A DNA stretch of 64,000 nt, taken from NCBI RefSeq assembly GCF_004011695.2, contig NC_082417.1, positions 992,001-1,056,000 of the forward strand. Reading direction: 5' to 3'. This DNA comes from Ascochyta rabiei. Taxonomy: Eukaryota > Ascomycota > Dothideomycetes > Pleosporales > Didymellaceae. The notes below the pieces were generated by a model. It saw only the letters and a list, made by a program, of their open reading frames with translations. It did not search any database and was not told the DNA's origin. Positions 38,701-48,422 of this stretch are shown here, one piece after another. Position 1 is the stretch's first letter; each line of letters opens with the position of its first letter. The position numbers were made by a program, and so were the translations under genes.

Positions 38701-40653
38701 CCTCCTCTAACTCTACTACTAGTTACGTTATTAATAAACATACTATTGTTATCCTAGTTAGCAAGAGGTAACAGCTAATTAGGAGTTAGCAGGTAGCACT
38801 AGTTAACTGCTAATTAGTTAGAATTAACGCTAGTGTAATCTTAAGAAACTTTATAAACTATCCTGTAGAAAGCTGTATTTATAGCTAGCATATAAGGAAG
38901 ATGCATAGGCACATACTAGGACAATAATATTAATAAGGCCAGGTTAAAACAGCTGCTAATAAAAGGGCTTAAGCCTTATTAAAGCTAACTTCTACTAGAG
39001 CTAATGGCACAATTAAACCTAGAGGGCCAACTGCTTTACTAATAGTTTAAAGAAGCTAAGTAAGAACACCTTAGCAGCTATTAGAACATAAAGTTATAGT
39101 TTAAAGTACCCCTAACAAACACTAAGGTAGTAGGACACTAGATACTTAACTGTATATAGATATACATGTATAAGCTTAATAAGAACTACTACCTACTTAA
39201 ATATAAGGCGCAACTAGTAGTCTAAGGTAACTAGCAATAAAATATTACTTCTAAAGATACCTACGCAGTAACACTAGCTTGCAGGTCCTTTAGAATGCTT
39301 ATAGCAATTTTAGCAGCATATAACCTAGAACTTAAGCAGTTTAATATTATAAACGCCTTTATTTATATATTAATTAATAGAGAGGTCTATATAAGGATGC
39401 TATATAGGTATTAGAAACTAGTTATAGTCCTATAGCTATATAAGGCACTATATAGACTAAGAATCTCTCTACTCCTCTAGCAGAAGGAATTTACATCTAC
39501 TCTAACAAGCTATAGATTTACAGTTGTTCCCTATAAACCCTACCGCTTACTTAGGAATAGAGTTACTATCTTCTCCTATGTAGACAATATTATTATAGCT
39601 TATTACCTAACTAAAAAATAGAAGGCAGATAAGGCCCTTAGCTATATTACTAACAAATACTCTGTTATAGGAGGAAATAACCTGCAATAGTTCCTAGGGG
39701 TAGAGATAGCCTAAGATTAAGATAATCTAAAAATCCTTCTCTTATAGGCGTTATATATTAACAAAATTGTCTCTCTAGCAGATAAGACAGACATACAACA
39801 TAACACACTAATATTAAATATTAAGCTTCTACTAAATAAAGGGGAAGCTATAGCATTAGAAATTAAAAATACTAGAGAAAGATTAGGTCTCTCCTCTTTA
39901 CTGCAGTTACTACTAGGCCTAATATTGCCTTTGCTATATCTAGGATAGCACAGTTTCTAACTAACCCTAGACAGCAGCATTATAACGCAGCAGATTAAGT
40001 ACTATTATACCTATAAGGAACATAAGACCTGTCTCTTACCTTTAGAGGCAATAGGCACCTAGTAGTTACTAGTAATGCATTATTTGCTAATAATACTCTT
40101 AATAGAAAGAGCTCCTAAGGATATACTATTAAACTATACAGAGGACTTATTACCTAGAAAGCTAATAAATAAGACATAGTTACTACATTAACAACTAAAG
40201 TAGAGCTACTTACTCTAGCACAGGTAGCTAAGGAAGCTATCTTTATCTTATAACTGTTATTAGAACTTAGCATATACCTCTTATAATTAACAATTACTAT
40301 TTAATATAATAATACCTAGACTATCTAATTAGTTAATAAGGAAGTCTTAAAACTCTAAACTAAACTACGATATGTAGACATTTACAACTACTAGCTGTAA
40401 TAAGAGGTAAACAAAGGTACTATAATAGTAACCTATGTCCTATCTACTAAGATATTAGCTAACAGACTTACAAAGGCTCTACCTGTAAGCAAGTAGTTAA
40501 CCTTTCTAAGGCAGCTAGGACTAGAGAAACATACTAAATAAAGAAAGCTAGCTAATACCTAGATAGAATTACTTAACTAAAAGCTTACTAACCTAGAGGT
40601 ATAATAAGAGCTAATTATGTCTAGCGTTAAGGGGCCTTAAAGCTAAGGGGGTG

Positions 40654-40815
40654 TGTCAGATAACTAACCTTACTAAGCCAAGTTAGGGGTTTAGGGTTAA
40701 CCTCGGTTAACTTAGGGGCTAGCGGCACACACACATAAAATGAGCCATTAAGATAGATAATTATTAATTAATCACCTTTATTATCATCTTTGCACATCAA
40801 GCATATTATCTGACA
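40654..40815 (+). repeat. 3' LTR of copia B
   Basis: 162 bp, TGTCAG...CTGACA, followed by TSD ATTCC. Confidence 0.93.
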
Positions 40816-41922
40816 ATTCCCTTCTAACCTAGAGTTACTAAATTAGCACTTCTATAGTCCTTTGTTAGTTATCTTACCCTTAGCTAGAGTCTTCTTAGGT
40901 AGCTGTTAGCTATAATAACCTAGTCTCTAGTTAATAATATTAGCTTATTCCTCTACCTTTAGGATTGTGTCCTTTTAATTATAAGAGATAAAGAATAAGT
41001 TCTTTTATATACTAGAGAGTAGTATAGTAACATATTCTAAGACCTAAAGCTCTAGCGCATATAAGTTGCCTAGTTCCTCCTATAGTAGACGCATAAAGTC
41101 TAGTAGATCTATAGGAGACTAAGATTTCTACTACTTATATTACTTTAAGGATTTATACACTACTTACTTATATTTAGCTAGTATTTCTAGAGTATCTAGT
41201 ATAATTCTTTTTAGCTCTTACTACGTTAGTTCCTAGGTTAGCTAATTACAGCAGTTTATTATGCAGTAGGCCTACTATAACATCTTTAGGTTCTCTAAGA
41301 GGTACCTTATACTAAAGTTAATCTTTTATTCCTCTATAAGGAAATTTACTAGAGATTAGAAGAAGTATCTCTTATAATCTCTCTTCTAATAGTTATATTT
41401 AGCATAGTTATGCTTTATATACTTCTATAGGGGTTTAGGTTATAAAAGGTTTATAGGTAGGGAAGATTATAGTTTCTCTACCTCTTCTAGTACTTTTTAG
41501 AAGGATAGGATTATTACTAGATCTCTTTTATTGTATTTACGTCTAAGTTTATAAAGAAAGAAAAGTTCCTCTTAGTCTTTTATCTCTTACAACTATTTAC
41601 GCAAATTTTCTAACTCCTATTATTAATTACCTACTTCTAGGCTATTCTAGCCTTCTTTAGCTAAAGCTGCCCTATAGATATAAATTCTAGAGTAAGGTAT
41701 ACTACCTAGAGGACCTATAGATCCTCTTAAGGTACTATAGACACTTAGTGTCTGTTAAGGTATCTCCTTATCTGCAGAAGGAGGTGTTACCTTATGCTGT
41801 ACTAGCTCTCCTATAGGTAGGTTATCTTAGTCCCTCTCTAAAGACAGTAAGCCTAGATAATTTAGTTTAAGACTTATAGTAGCTTAGGTCTATCTTTAAT
41901 TATAATATAAAAGTAATTAGAA

Positions 41923-42124
41923 TATAAAGAGTATATAAAGTAATTATAAGGGAGGATAAGGTTAAAGAGGATAGCAGGTGTATTAAGGTACGTAGTGTGT
42001 AGTAACAAGACTAATTACTAGAGTATTAGTAATCACCTCTAACACTATTATATAGTCTAGGCTGACTAGCCCTATAGTAGCTTGCCAAGACAGGCAGAGG
42101 TACCCCTAGGCCCAGCGCCTAACA
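41923..42124 (-). repeat. 5' LTR of gypsy B
   Basis: 202 bp. On the plus strand it starts TATAAAGAG (TG end changed to TA) and ends AGCGCCTAACA. It abuts the fold-back element starting at 42125. Confidence 0.92.
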
Positions 42125-42307
42125 ACTAATCCACCAGTACTTATCCCTAAGAACTAATAGAATCATTGCTTACAGTCTTTAACTAAAGTACAACTTTAAC
42201 AGGTACTTATCTTAGGGGTGTTTAAAATGTTAAAGTTATACTTTAGTTAAAGACTAAAAGCACTAATTTTATTAGTTCTTAGGGATAAGTATAGTTACTA
42301 GATTAGT
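42125..42307. mobile_element. Fold-back MITE-like element
   Basis: Two arms of about 77 and 80 bp (42125-42201, 42228-42307) are inverted repeats of each other around a 26-base loop. Ends are ACTAATC...GATTAGT; the arms share TACTTATCCCTAAGAACTAA and AGTCTTTAACTAAAGTA. No coding capacity. The left end abuts the gypsy B LTR with no spacer. Confidence 0.75.
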
Positions 42308-42316
42308 AAGGGTTAT

Positions 42317-42715
42317 TAACTAAGCAAAGCTTATAAAGATAGGGTGTAATAAGTAGTATAGAGTAGACTATCTAGCTTAAGAGTAGTTTAAGATTTTAAA
42401 GACAAACTTAATTAATAAGGTTAAACATAAACTATAAGGGTTGTGTACCTACTGTCTTATATACTAAGAAGATATAGTGCTTATTAACAAGTAACTAGAG
42501 TTAGTCTAATAAAATATATAAGGGTGCTTATTTTTAAGTATATTATACTATGCTTATTAATAAGTAGTTATATATGTTATACTTGTTAATAAGTAGTTAC
42601 GTAACAACCCTATATATTCTATCCTTCTCTACTGTTCGTTCCTTTAGGGCAGAGTTAGGGGTCTTAGTTGGTTGGTACTTATACTTGTGCCGTGCCCTAG
42701 CACAGGATCGTAACA
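42317..42715 (-). mobile_element. Probable solo LTR, unrelated to the other families
   Basis: 399 bp between direct repeats GTTAT (42312-42316 and 42716-42720). On the minus strand it starts TGTTACGATCCTGTGC; the other end reads TA where TG would be expected, as RIP would produce. It contains CTTATTAATAAGTAGTTA-type repeats near 42550-42600. A solo LTR from recombination is the best reading. Confidence 0.6.
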
Positions 42716-42720
42716 GTTAT

Positions 42721-43060
42721 AGATTGTACTAGGTAGCTAAGACTAATCTAGATAGTTAAAGACAAGTACAGTTATAATAAGAAGTTATAGTAGTAGACTA
42801 GTATAAAAGGTAATATATTAAGGGTTAAAAGTGTTTATAAGTATATAAGTTTTTTAAAACCCTTATAGTATACTTTAGCTATTTATACTAATTAGTAGAA
42901 GTTTAAATATAAATAGGTGTATAGAAAATTATTTAGTATAAATTATAAAACTCTTACTATAATAAAAATTAAGAGCAGTAGTAGGCTTAGACTTGTTTTA
43001 GTATTGAAAAATAAAGGTTTAAATTAGAGTTGTACTAAAGGAATTTCTGTTTTTCTTTAG
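42721..43060. other. AT-rich stretch without recognisable feature
   Basis: Very AT-rich with short homopolymers. I see no gene or repeat boundary. Base composition changes to GC-balanced at about 43060-43075. Confidence 0.4.
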
Positions 43061-43733
43061 ACGCTCTACAAATGCGTTGCCTGCTAATCATATTAGCAGC
43101 AGGTGATTAGTCTAGATAGTTGCAGATGGTCGAAGACAGATTCAGACAGTACTAATAACGCTAGCGTCGCAAAAAGCGGAGCGTCTGATTCATGAGATAA
43201 CAGTAATTCGACATTGCTGGGACCTGTTCCAGTTTTCCACGGACTCCGACTCCGACTCATCAAAACTCTCCATTCTGCGCTATTAACATCCTTATACTTT
43301 TTTTTTTGGTAAGGTTAATTAATTAATTAATTATTTAATAAGTTTAACATCCTGTGTAAGTTTAAGACTATATAAGACAAGAGCAGTTAAGCTACTCTAG
43401 TAATTTAAGAATTGTGTTTGTAAAAGGAGATAGTAAATATGTGTTTAAAGTCCTGTAGTAAAAGCCTATGCTCTAGGGAGTTAACAGTAGTTTTTAGGTG
43501 TCTGTTATTTATTATAGGTACTACTTATAGGTGCCTATTCTAGTGTCTAAAATAAAAGCTAGAGTAGCTAGAATTCCCTAGGTTATATGTAGTAGTAGTT
43601 ATATTAAAAGTTATTATCCTTATAGGCTATCCTGTATTATTTTTCTTATATATCTGTATTCCTTACAGCTAAGTAGAAGGTGTTGTGTTATTTATGTGTA
43701 GCTGTAGATATATCTATTATTATCTACCTTCTA

Positions 43734-45596
43734 ACGTACTCCACAGGTAAGCAGATCAAACGGGTGAGCGGATCACTCTGCCAAGACCACACCAAACCTC
43801 CACCTTACCACGCAATGCCTCAACAACAACATTAATCTACGCCCTTAAGAGAAGCTGCGATACAGCTTGCGCTCTAGGCAATTAAATAAGACGCGACGCT
43901 TACTATATAACGCGCTGCAGCTATATATAACGCGCCTTACAGCACACTACACGCTTAATACACAGGACAACCTACACAAGCTAATTGTACGCCAGTTTAA
44001 CAGATTATAGACCAGACTAAGGAGGACGTGATTACTAAGTACATCCTTAAGCTAGATATACAAGGATTTACCCCTTAGCTGGCTGCTGTAGCTAATATAG
44101 CTAATTCTTTGCGTGCTGAGCGCAATATAGGCCATGTTAGCATAAACTAGCCTAACACGTTTATTAAGCGCTGCCCTAACCTTAAAGTAAGGTTTAATTG
44201 CAAGTACAACTACAAGAGAGCCCTCTGTAAGGATCTAGAGATTATTAGGGGCTAGTTTAGGCTTGTAGCGAATGTTAAAGCTAAGTATAGTATCTAGGAC
44301 AATAACACATACAACTTTAATAAGACAGGCTTTATAATAGGCCAGATATTGACAGGAGCAGTTATTACAGGCTTAGAGCGTTAAGGACAGCTAAAGGCAG
44401 TGCAGTAGGGCAATTAAGAGTAGATAACGGTTATACAGGGCATTAATGGCATAGGGTAGGCTATTCTACCCTTTATTATCTTTAAAGGCTGTAACTACCT
44501 CTCTGCCTGGTACAAAGAGGACAATCTGCCCTATAACTAGGTTATTAGAGTCTCTAAGAACAGATGGACTACTAACAAGCTTAGTCTAGACTGGTTAAAG
44601 CACTTTAATGCCTATACAAAGACGCGCACCTAAGGAGTACACTAGCTGCTCCTTATTAACAGCTATAAGAGCTATAACTCCCTTAACTTCCAACAATACT
44701 GTAAGGAAGCAAAGATTGTTATACTGTGTATGCCTCTACACTTATCTTACCTCTTACAACCACTAGATTTAGGTTATTTTACCCCTTTAAAGAAGGTATA
44801 TAGGCGCTAAGCTAAGAATCTTATATATAACTACATTACTTATATTACTAAAACTAAGTTCCTACTATGCTTTATAGACGCCTATAAGGAGACATTTACT
44901 TCTAGCAATATCTAAGAAGGCTTCTAAGGCGCTGGAATAGTCCCCCTTGACCCAGAACGGGTCATAATAGGTCTTGATGTCCGCCTACGTACCCTACCGC
45001 TACCTACTGTAGAAGATAAGCCCTGGCAGTCCCAAACCCTAAGCACTACCCTGCAATTAGGGTTGCAATTAACGCTGGTTTAAGAGAGGATTTAAAGGCA
45101 TGCAAGCAGCTTACTAACTTTAATAGTTAAGGCCTTTAAAAAGCTTACTAAAGGCGCAGCTATAGTAGCGCATAAGCTAGTGTTAGCTTAAAGGGAGATT
45201 ACTAGGCTTCGAGCAGCAAATAAGGCTGCTATGCGACGTAAATTGCATAAAAGAAAGCAATTATAGCAGAAGGGAGTCCTAACAGCTAAGGAAGGCCTTT
45301 AATTAACTACTCTAACTAAGTTTAGGGCGCGTGGTGATAGTAAGAAGGCAAAGAAGCAAGTGCGCGCTAAAGGAGGGGAAGTAACCTAAAGACGCTGTAC
45401 AAAGTGCTATAATGTTAGACATAACTTATATACATATAAGAAGGCTGTAGAAGATGTTTCTAAATAATATTATGTACTGCACTACTGTATACAAGGCCAA
45501 AGTGGGCTAATGCGAGCTATAATAGGGTAGAAATTTAGTGTAGTCTTGGCAAAGTGATCCGCTCACCTGTTTGATCTGCTCACCTGTGGAGTACGT
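43734..45596 (+). mobile_element. Pogo-type DNA transposon, copy 3 (second subfamily)
   Basis: An 1863-bp element flanked by TA (43732-43733, 45597-45598). Terminal inverted repeats of about 58 bp begin ACGTACTCCACAGGT and hold two copies of a unit like GGTGAGCGGATCA. The uninterrupted site is preserved in the other LINE at about 27215-27235. Its TIRs differ from copies 1 and 2, but a block GCCAAGA(C/T)CACACC follows the TIR in both subfamilies. Confidence 0.93.
43815..45467 (+). pseudogene. Pogo-type transposase remnant (copy 3)
   Basis: 551 codons in one frame from ATG 43815 to TAA 45465-45467 without frameshift, interrupted by TAA/TAG. The N-terminus (SREAAIQLAL-like, then RAAAIYNAPYSTL) suits the psq-type helix-turn-helix, followed by a CENP-B-like block (YILKLDIQGFTP). 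DDE blocks: YNFNKTGF (D to N), LLINSYKSY (D to N), LQPLDLGYF (third Asp kept). C-terminal RCTKCYNVRHNLYTY looks like a damaged zinc knuckle. Less decayed than copies 1 and 2 but dead. Confidence 0.87.
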
Positions 45597-45995
45597 TATA
45601 TATTATATAGGTATGCTTTATTATATCTATATCCTAGTTTTAGTTAGTAGTAGGCACTTGCCACCTCACTTTTGGTGTTTTTAGGTAGTTTTATCCTGTT
45701 TGTTGGTCCTAGCCAGTATTTTGCTGCGTAGGTGTCTGTTTTCCTTAGGATTGCTTTGACTGTGTATTTTTGGTGAGGTTGATACTTACCGTTACGCAGC
45801 ATCGGCAGGCGATAAGTCTCCAGGTACACAGCCTTTTGAACGCGAGAGTCGAGGCAAGGTGCTTGTTCTATACGAAGTAGTCGTGACATATTGACTTGGT
45901 GGATTGTGAGATGGGCACGAAGATTGCTGGTATGTTTCGCGTTTGCTACGACCCACACCTTTGCTCAGAGACAGTTGTCTACAATGAGTGACCTC

Positions 45996-47137
45996 TTAAC
46001 CATCCTTCTGCTGCATACTCAACAGCCCCGCGGTCCTCACAAATCCTGCTGTGCTCCAGAAGCTCCCGCTGAAATCCAAATCATACCAGTAATTCACGGC
46101 GCAGCACAGCCCTTCCTCGTCACAGCTCTGGCTTACTTTGTGGTACCAGAGTGCGGGCAGATACAGCATGTCTCCCTCGTCGAGCGTGACACGCATCGGC
46201 TGTGCGTACTGTGAGTACGGCGTTGTATTGAGAAGAGGCGTGTCCGGATCCCAGGTCGCGAAGGGCACATAGGCTGCTGGCTCGTCAACCTGGATCACCA
46301 GATCCCCGACTACCGGTTCCGCAGCATCTTCACCGCTCTGCTTCGGCGTATATGTACCCTCTAGTACCTCCATCTCGTTCACACACGGCGCATCCACTGG
46401 CGGGAGGAGGACGAAGTTCTTCTGACCTAAGATCTGCACGTAGATGTTTTCGTAGTTGTCCTTGTGCAGCGCGGTTACGGACGCAGAACTGCCGAGCCAG
46501 AAGTTCACTGCGTCTGGCGACTTCTCCAGGGCGACACGTGCGAAAGGAATGCTTGGTGGAACGTCGCTGAATAGAGATGTGTATTCGGCGCGAAGATTGT
46601 CGTTTTGGGTTTGCGCGTAGCGCGTTGGGCGAGCAGATGTATCCTCCTTGCTGAGCTCTTGAGTTTGGATCTTCTCAAGCACGGACCCAAAGTGTTCATC
46701 GCGCTCGTATGGCTTGACAAAGAGACTGCCGCCGGACGGAAGGTCAACGACGGAATCTGCGTTGCCGTGTGGCGTCAGGGACACGTTGACGGTTTGGCCT
46801 TCCATTGCGGACTTGAGGTAGGAGGCGTTCCATCGCTTGCGAGCCTTCCAGTCCTTTGCGCCGTTTTTGATGACAAAAGGCCTATTGCGAGCGACATAGC
46901 GCATGAATTCAAGGGGAGAGGGTTCTTCTTTCAGGGTGTCGATTGTGGTAGGGTTCAGGTCGTGATAGGCCGTGATGAGATCTTGAAGAAGTCAGATTGA
47001 GCAACCAGAATTCGCAAGTCGATGGTTCTAAGCAACAAGCAAACCAAATCGAGCAAAAGAAGAGAAAAGGAAGCACCTCTTACAGCATCATTCAACGTGT
47101 CGCCCGCATCGAGTCCTGTTGGTGCAGGCCTTAACAT
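45996..47137 (-). CDS. JMJD7-like JmjC domain lysyl hydroxylase
   Basis: A cupin-fold 2-oxoglutarate/Fe(II) oxygenase of the JMJD7 type, known in animals to hydroxylate lysines of DRG-family GTPases. Two exons: 47137-47077 and 46981-45996, giving 348 residues. Iron ligands are visible as HKD (His193, Asp195) and His301 in PALWYHKVSQ; GQKNFVLLPP and EGDMLYLPALWYH are typical JMJD7 blocks. Joining the exons restores the expected start ...NDAV-R-DLITAYHDLNP. The donor that keeps frame is GTGCTT; the stronger-looking GTAAGA seven bases earlier breaks the frame. Divergent from IMP1, with a 333-bp shared upstream region. Intact and expressed-looking; the intron is the least certain part. Confidence 0.88.
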
Positions 47138-47470
47138 GCGTTAGCTCAATCTCGCGAACGCTTGAGTAGCTCTGTAATCACCTCGTAGCAGTCTGTTCTG
47201 AACTCTTGAGCCCAACCACTTCATCTTGGACACGCATGGTAGATTTATGAGGTTGTTGTCTTGGAGCAGAAGTCGCGTTGCGAATTGTGTAGGCCGGAGT
47301 TAAGATCCCTAGCGTCGGACTCAACCGCGAACTTCTGAAGCTCGAAACACCGTCGTCACTCCGCCAGCACTCTCGAACTTGGGCGATAACTGCGCATCAC
47401 CACAACGCTACGCTTATTGCCAGCACAATCATGTGTATACGGTAACAGCACGACAAACGACATTCCCGAC
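47138..47470. promoter_or_regulatory. Shared upstream region of JMJD7-like gene and IMP1
   Basis: 333 bp of GC-balanced DNA between two divergent genes. No clear TATA box or other motif seen. Confidence 0.4.
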
Positions 47471-48132
47471 ATGTCGTTCACTTCGCGTCTGGGCCCAAAA
47501 ACGCGTGATCTGTGGTGTACGTCTCATGCGTTGCCTGACATTGAGCCCTTGAACGCATTTGCTGACGAAGTGCTCTAGGGGCAACCAAAACCTTTGCAAA
47601 AGGCGCCTTCCTATTCCACATCGTCACCACCCACATCTTCAGCATCGGCCACACCAGCGGCGTCAGCATGGTCCCCACAATCCCTCATTCGTACAACAAG
47701 CGCCCTTGGATTCTCTACTCCTGTCTGCACCGTCGCGGTCGCAATATCAAAGTTGGCGACGTAATAACGTACACACACCCGCTCTTCCCTCATCAGAGAG
47801 GATGTAAGCGCGTCATCGGCATGCCAGGCGATTTCGTCAGCGTTGTGAGTGCTGCGCGTGAAGATGAGGATCTGGAAAAGGAAGATGACGAAGGCGATTG
47901 GGCAAACATAAAGGACAGGGTGGTGCAGGTTCCGGAAGGGCATTGCTGGATTGCGGGGGATAACTTAGAGTGGTCGAGGGATTCGAGGTTGTTCGGGCCG
48001 TTACCGCTAGGGTTGGTCAAGGCGAAGGTTTTGGCTGTTATAAGTCCGTGGGAGAACGCAAAGTGGCTAGGGCATGAGCAAGTAGTCGTCGAATATCAAG
48101 GTAAAGCCAAGGAGTGGGTCAATGGGACATGA
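47471..48132 (+). CDS. IMP1: Mitochondrial inner membrane protease subunit 1
   Basis: A type-I signal peptidase family serine protease of the mitochondrial inner membrane, which trims intermembrane-space proteins. The catalytic Ser is Ser37 in GVSMVPT and the general base is Lys84 in CKRVIGMPGD; the third box GDNLEWSRDSRLFG is also present. A hydrophobic segment (AFLFHIVTTHIFSIG) just ahead of the Ser is the membrane anchor. Modelled as 47471-47516 plus 47603-48132 (191 residues): donor GTACGT, acceptor GCAAAAG. The alternative acceptor CTCTAG at about 47578, nearer a good branch site GCTGAC, would add ATKTFAKG, which looks like the family, but no donor in frame was found. Ends 290 bp before the converging LIG4 gene. 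Confidence 0.85.
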
Positions 48133-48422
48133 GGCGTGTTCATTTCGGCTATTGTAAAGCTTGTACAGATTTGGAGATACCCCAGCAATTGCATATCCAG
48201 AAGTACATGCAGCTTCCGCAAGAGTCCTCAGAGCGGTGTCTATGAAATCGGCCACCAGGCCTAACGAGAAGCATCTACATCTGGATGCGCGATTGAGCTA
48301 GATCCGGGGCAAGCAACCGGACAGGCTGTATCATTGGGTATCGAGTTACGATGCACGCTCTAGTAGATGTAAATGGACAGAAAGGAATGTAACGCTGTAC
48401 CTTCAGCAAACAATTGCTTCAA
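48133..48422. other. Intergenic between converging IMP1 and LIG4
   Basis: 290 bp holding both 3' ends. No coding signal beyond shadow frames. Confidence 0.4.

Larger units (their letters stand above)
35625..40815 (+). mobile_element. Copia B: complete Ty1/copia element nested in gypsy B
   Basis: 5191 bp with 162-bp LTRs at 35625-35786 and 40654-40815 (TGTCAGATAAC...TCTGACA) and TSD ATTCC on both sides (35620-35624, 40816-40820). A purine tract AAGCTAAGGGGGTG precedes the 3' LTR. The order integrase before RT identifies Ty1/copia; RT shows FNIINAFIY and YVDNIIIAYYLT (second Asp of YVDD now Asn). It is the most complete reference copy of the family here and, like the others, is full of stops. 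Confidence 0.94.
27783..42124 (-). mobile_element. Gypsy B: chromovirus carrying copia B and pogo copy 2
   Basis: Inverted relative to gypsy A and the same family. Its 202-bp LTRs lie at 41923-42124 (5') and 27783-27984 (3'). Without copia B and pogo copy 2 it is about 7302 bp, against about 7306 bp for gypsy A. On the minus strand the order is Gag (about 41500-40821, cut by copia B), protease (35338-35138), RT (about 34500-33760), integrase (about 33000-32000), chromodomain-like (about 31980-31800) and the tail. Flanks are TTAGC and ACTAA, so there is no matching TSD. Fully decayed. Confidence 0.92.
43298..45781 (-). mobile_element. 5'-truncated LINE with A tail, carrying pogo copy 3
   Basis: On the minus strand it is a fragment matching the C-terminal end of the LINE at 26560-27600 (shared LRKTDTYAAKYWL and LPKNTK), ending in ten A (43298-43307 as T on the plus strand). 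A 6-bp duplication ATACTT lies on both sides (43294-43299, overlapping the tail, and 45782-45787). Without the pogo element it is about 620 bp. Truncation at the 5' end and an A tail are normal for target-primed reverse transcription. Decay is milder than in the heap to the left. Confidence 0.82.
43061..45960 (-). pseudogene. Unknown host reading frame split by a LINE/pogo nest
   Basis: The minus strand reads from ATG 45958 (or the internal ATG followed by SRLLRIEQAPC, near 45889) through LETYRLPMLRNGKY at the LINE junction (45782). It picks up in the same frame at 43297 with KDVNSAEWRVLMSRS and continues to LQLSRLITCC and a TAA near 43092. Removing the LINE and one TSD copy leaves this frame open across the join. 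I do not recognise the protein. Alternatively GTAAGTAT at the junction could be a splice donor, putting the LINE in an intron. Either way the locus is probably disrupted. Confidence 0.4.

Noticed and set aside
12165..42124. A single 14-kb palindrome formed by gypsy A and B
   Set aside because: The chromoviruses are inverted, but the copia elements lie at different positions in them and in the same orientation, with different TSDs, so these are independent insertions rather than a mirrored duplication.
1..45600. tRNA, rRNA or selenocysteine-like recoding to explain in-frame TAG
   Set aside because: The stops match CAG, CAA and TGG contexts hit by C-to-T change, together with D-to-N and C-to-Y changes; RIP explains all.
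45891..46214. Plus-strand frame of 107 codons
   Set aside because: It overlaps the JMJD7-like coding exon on the opposite strand and has no family features.
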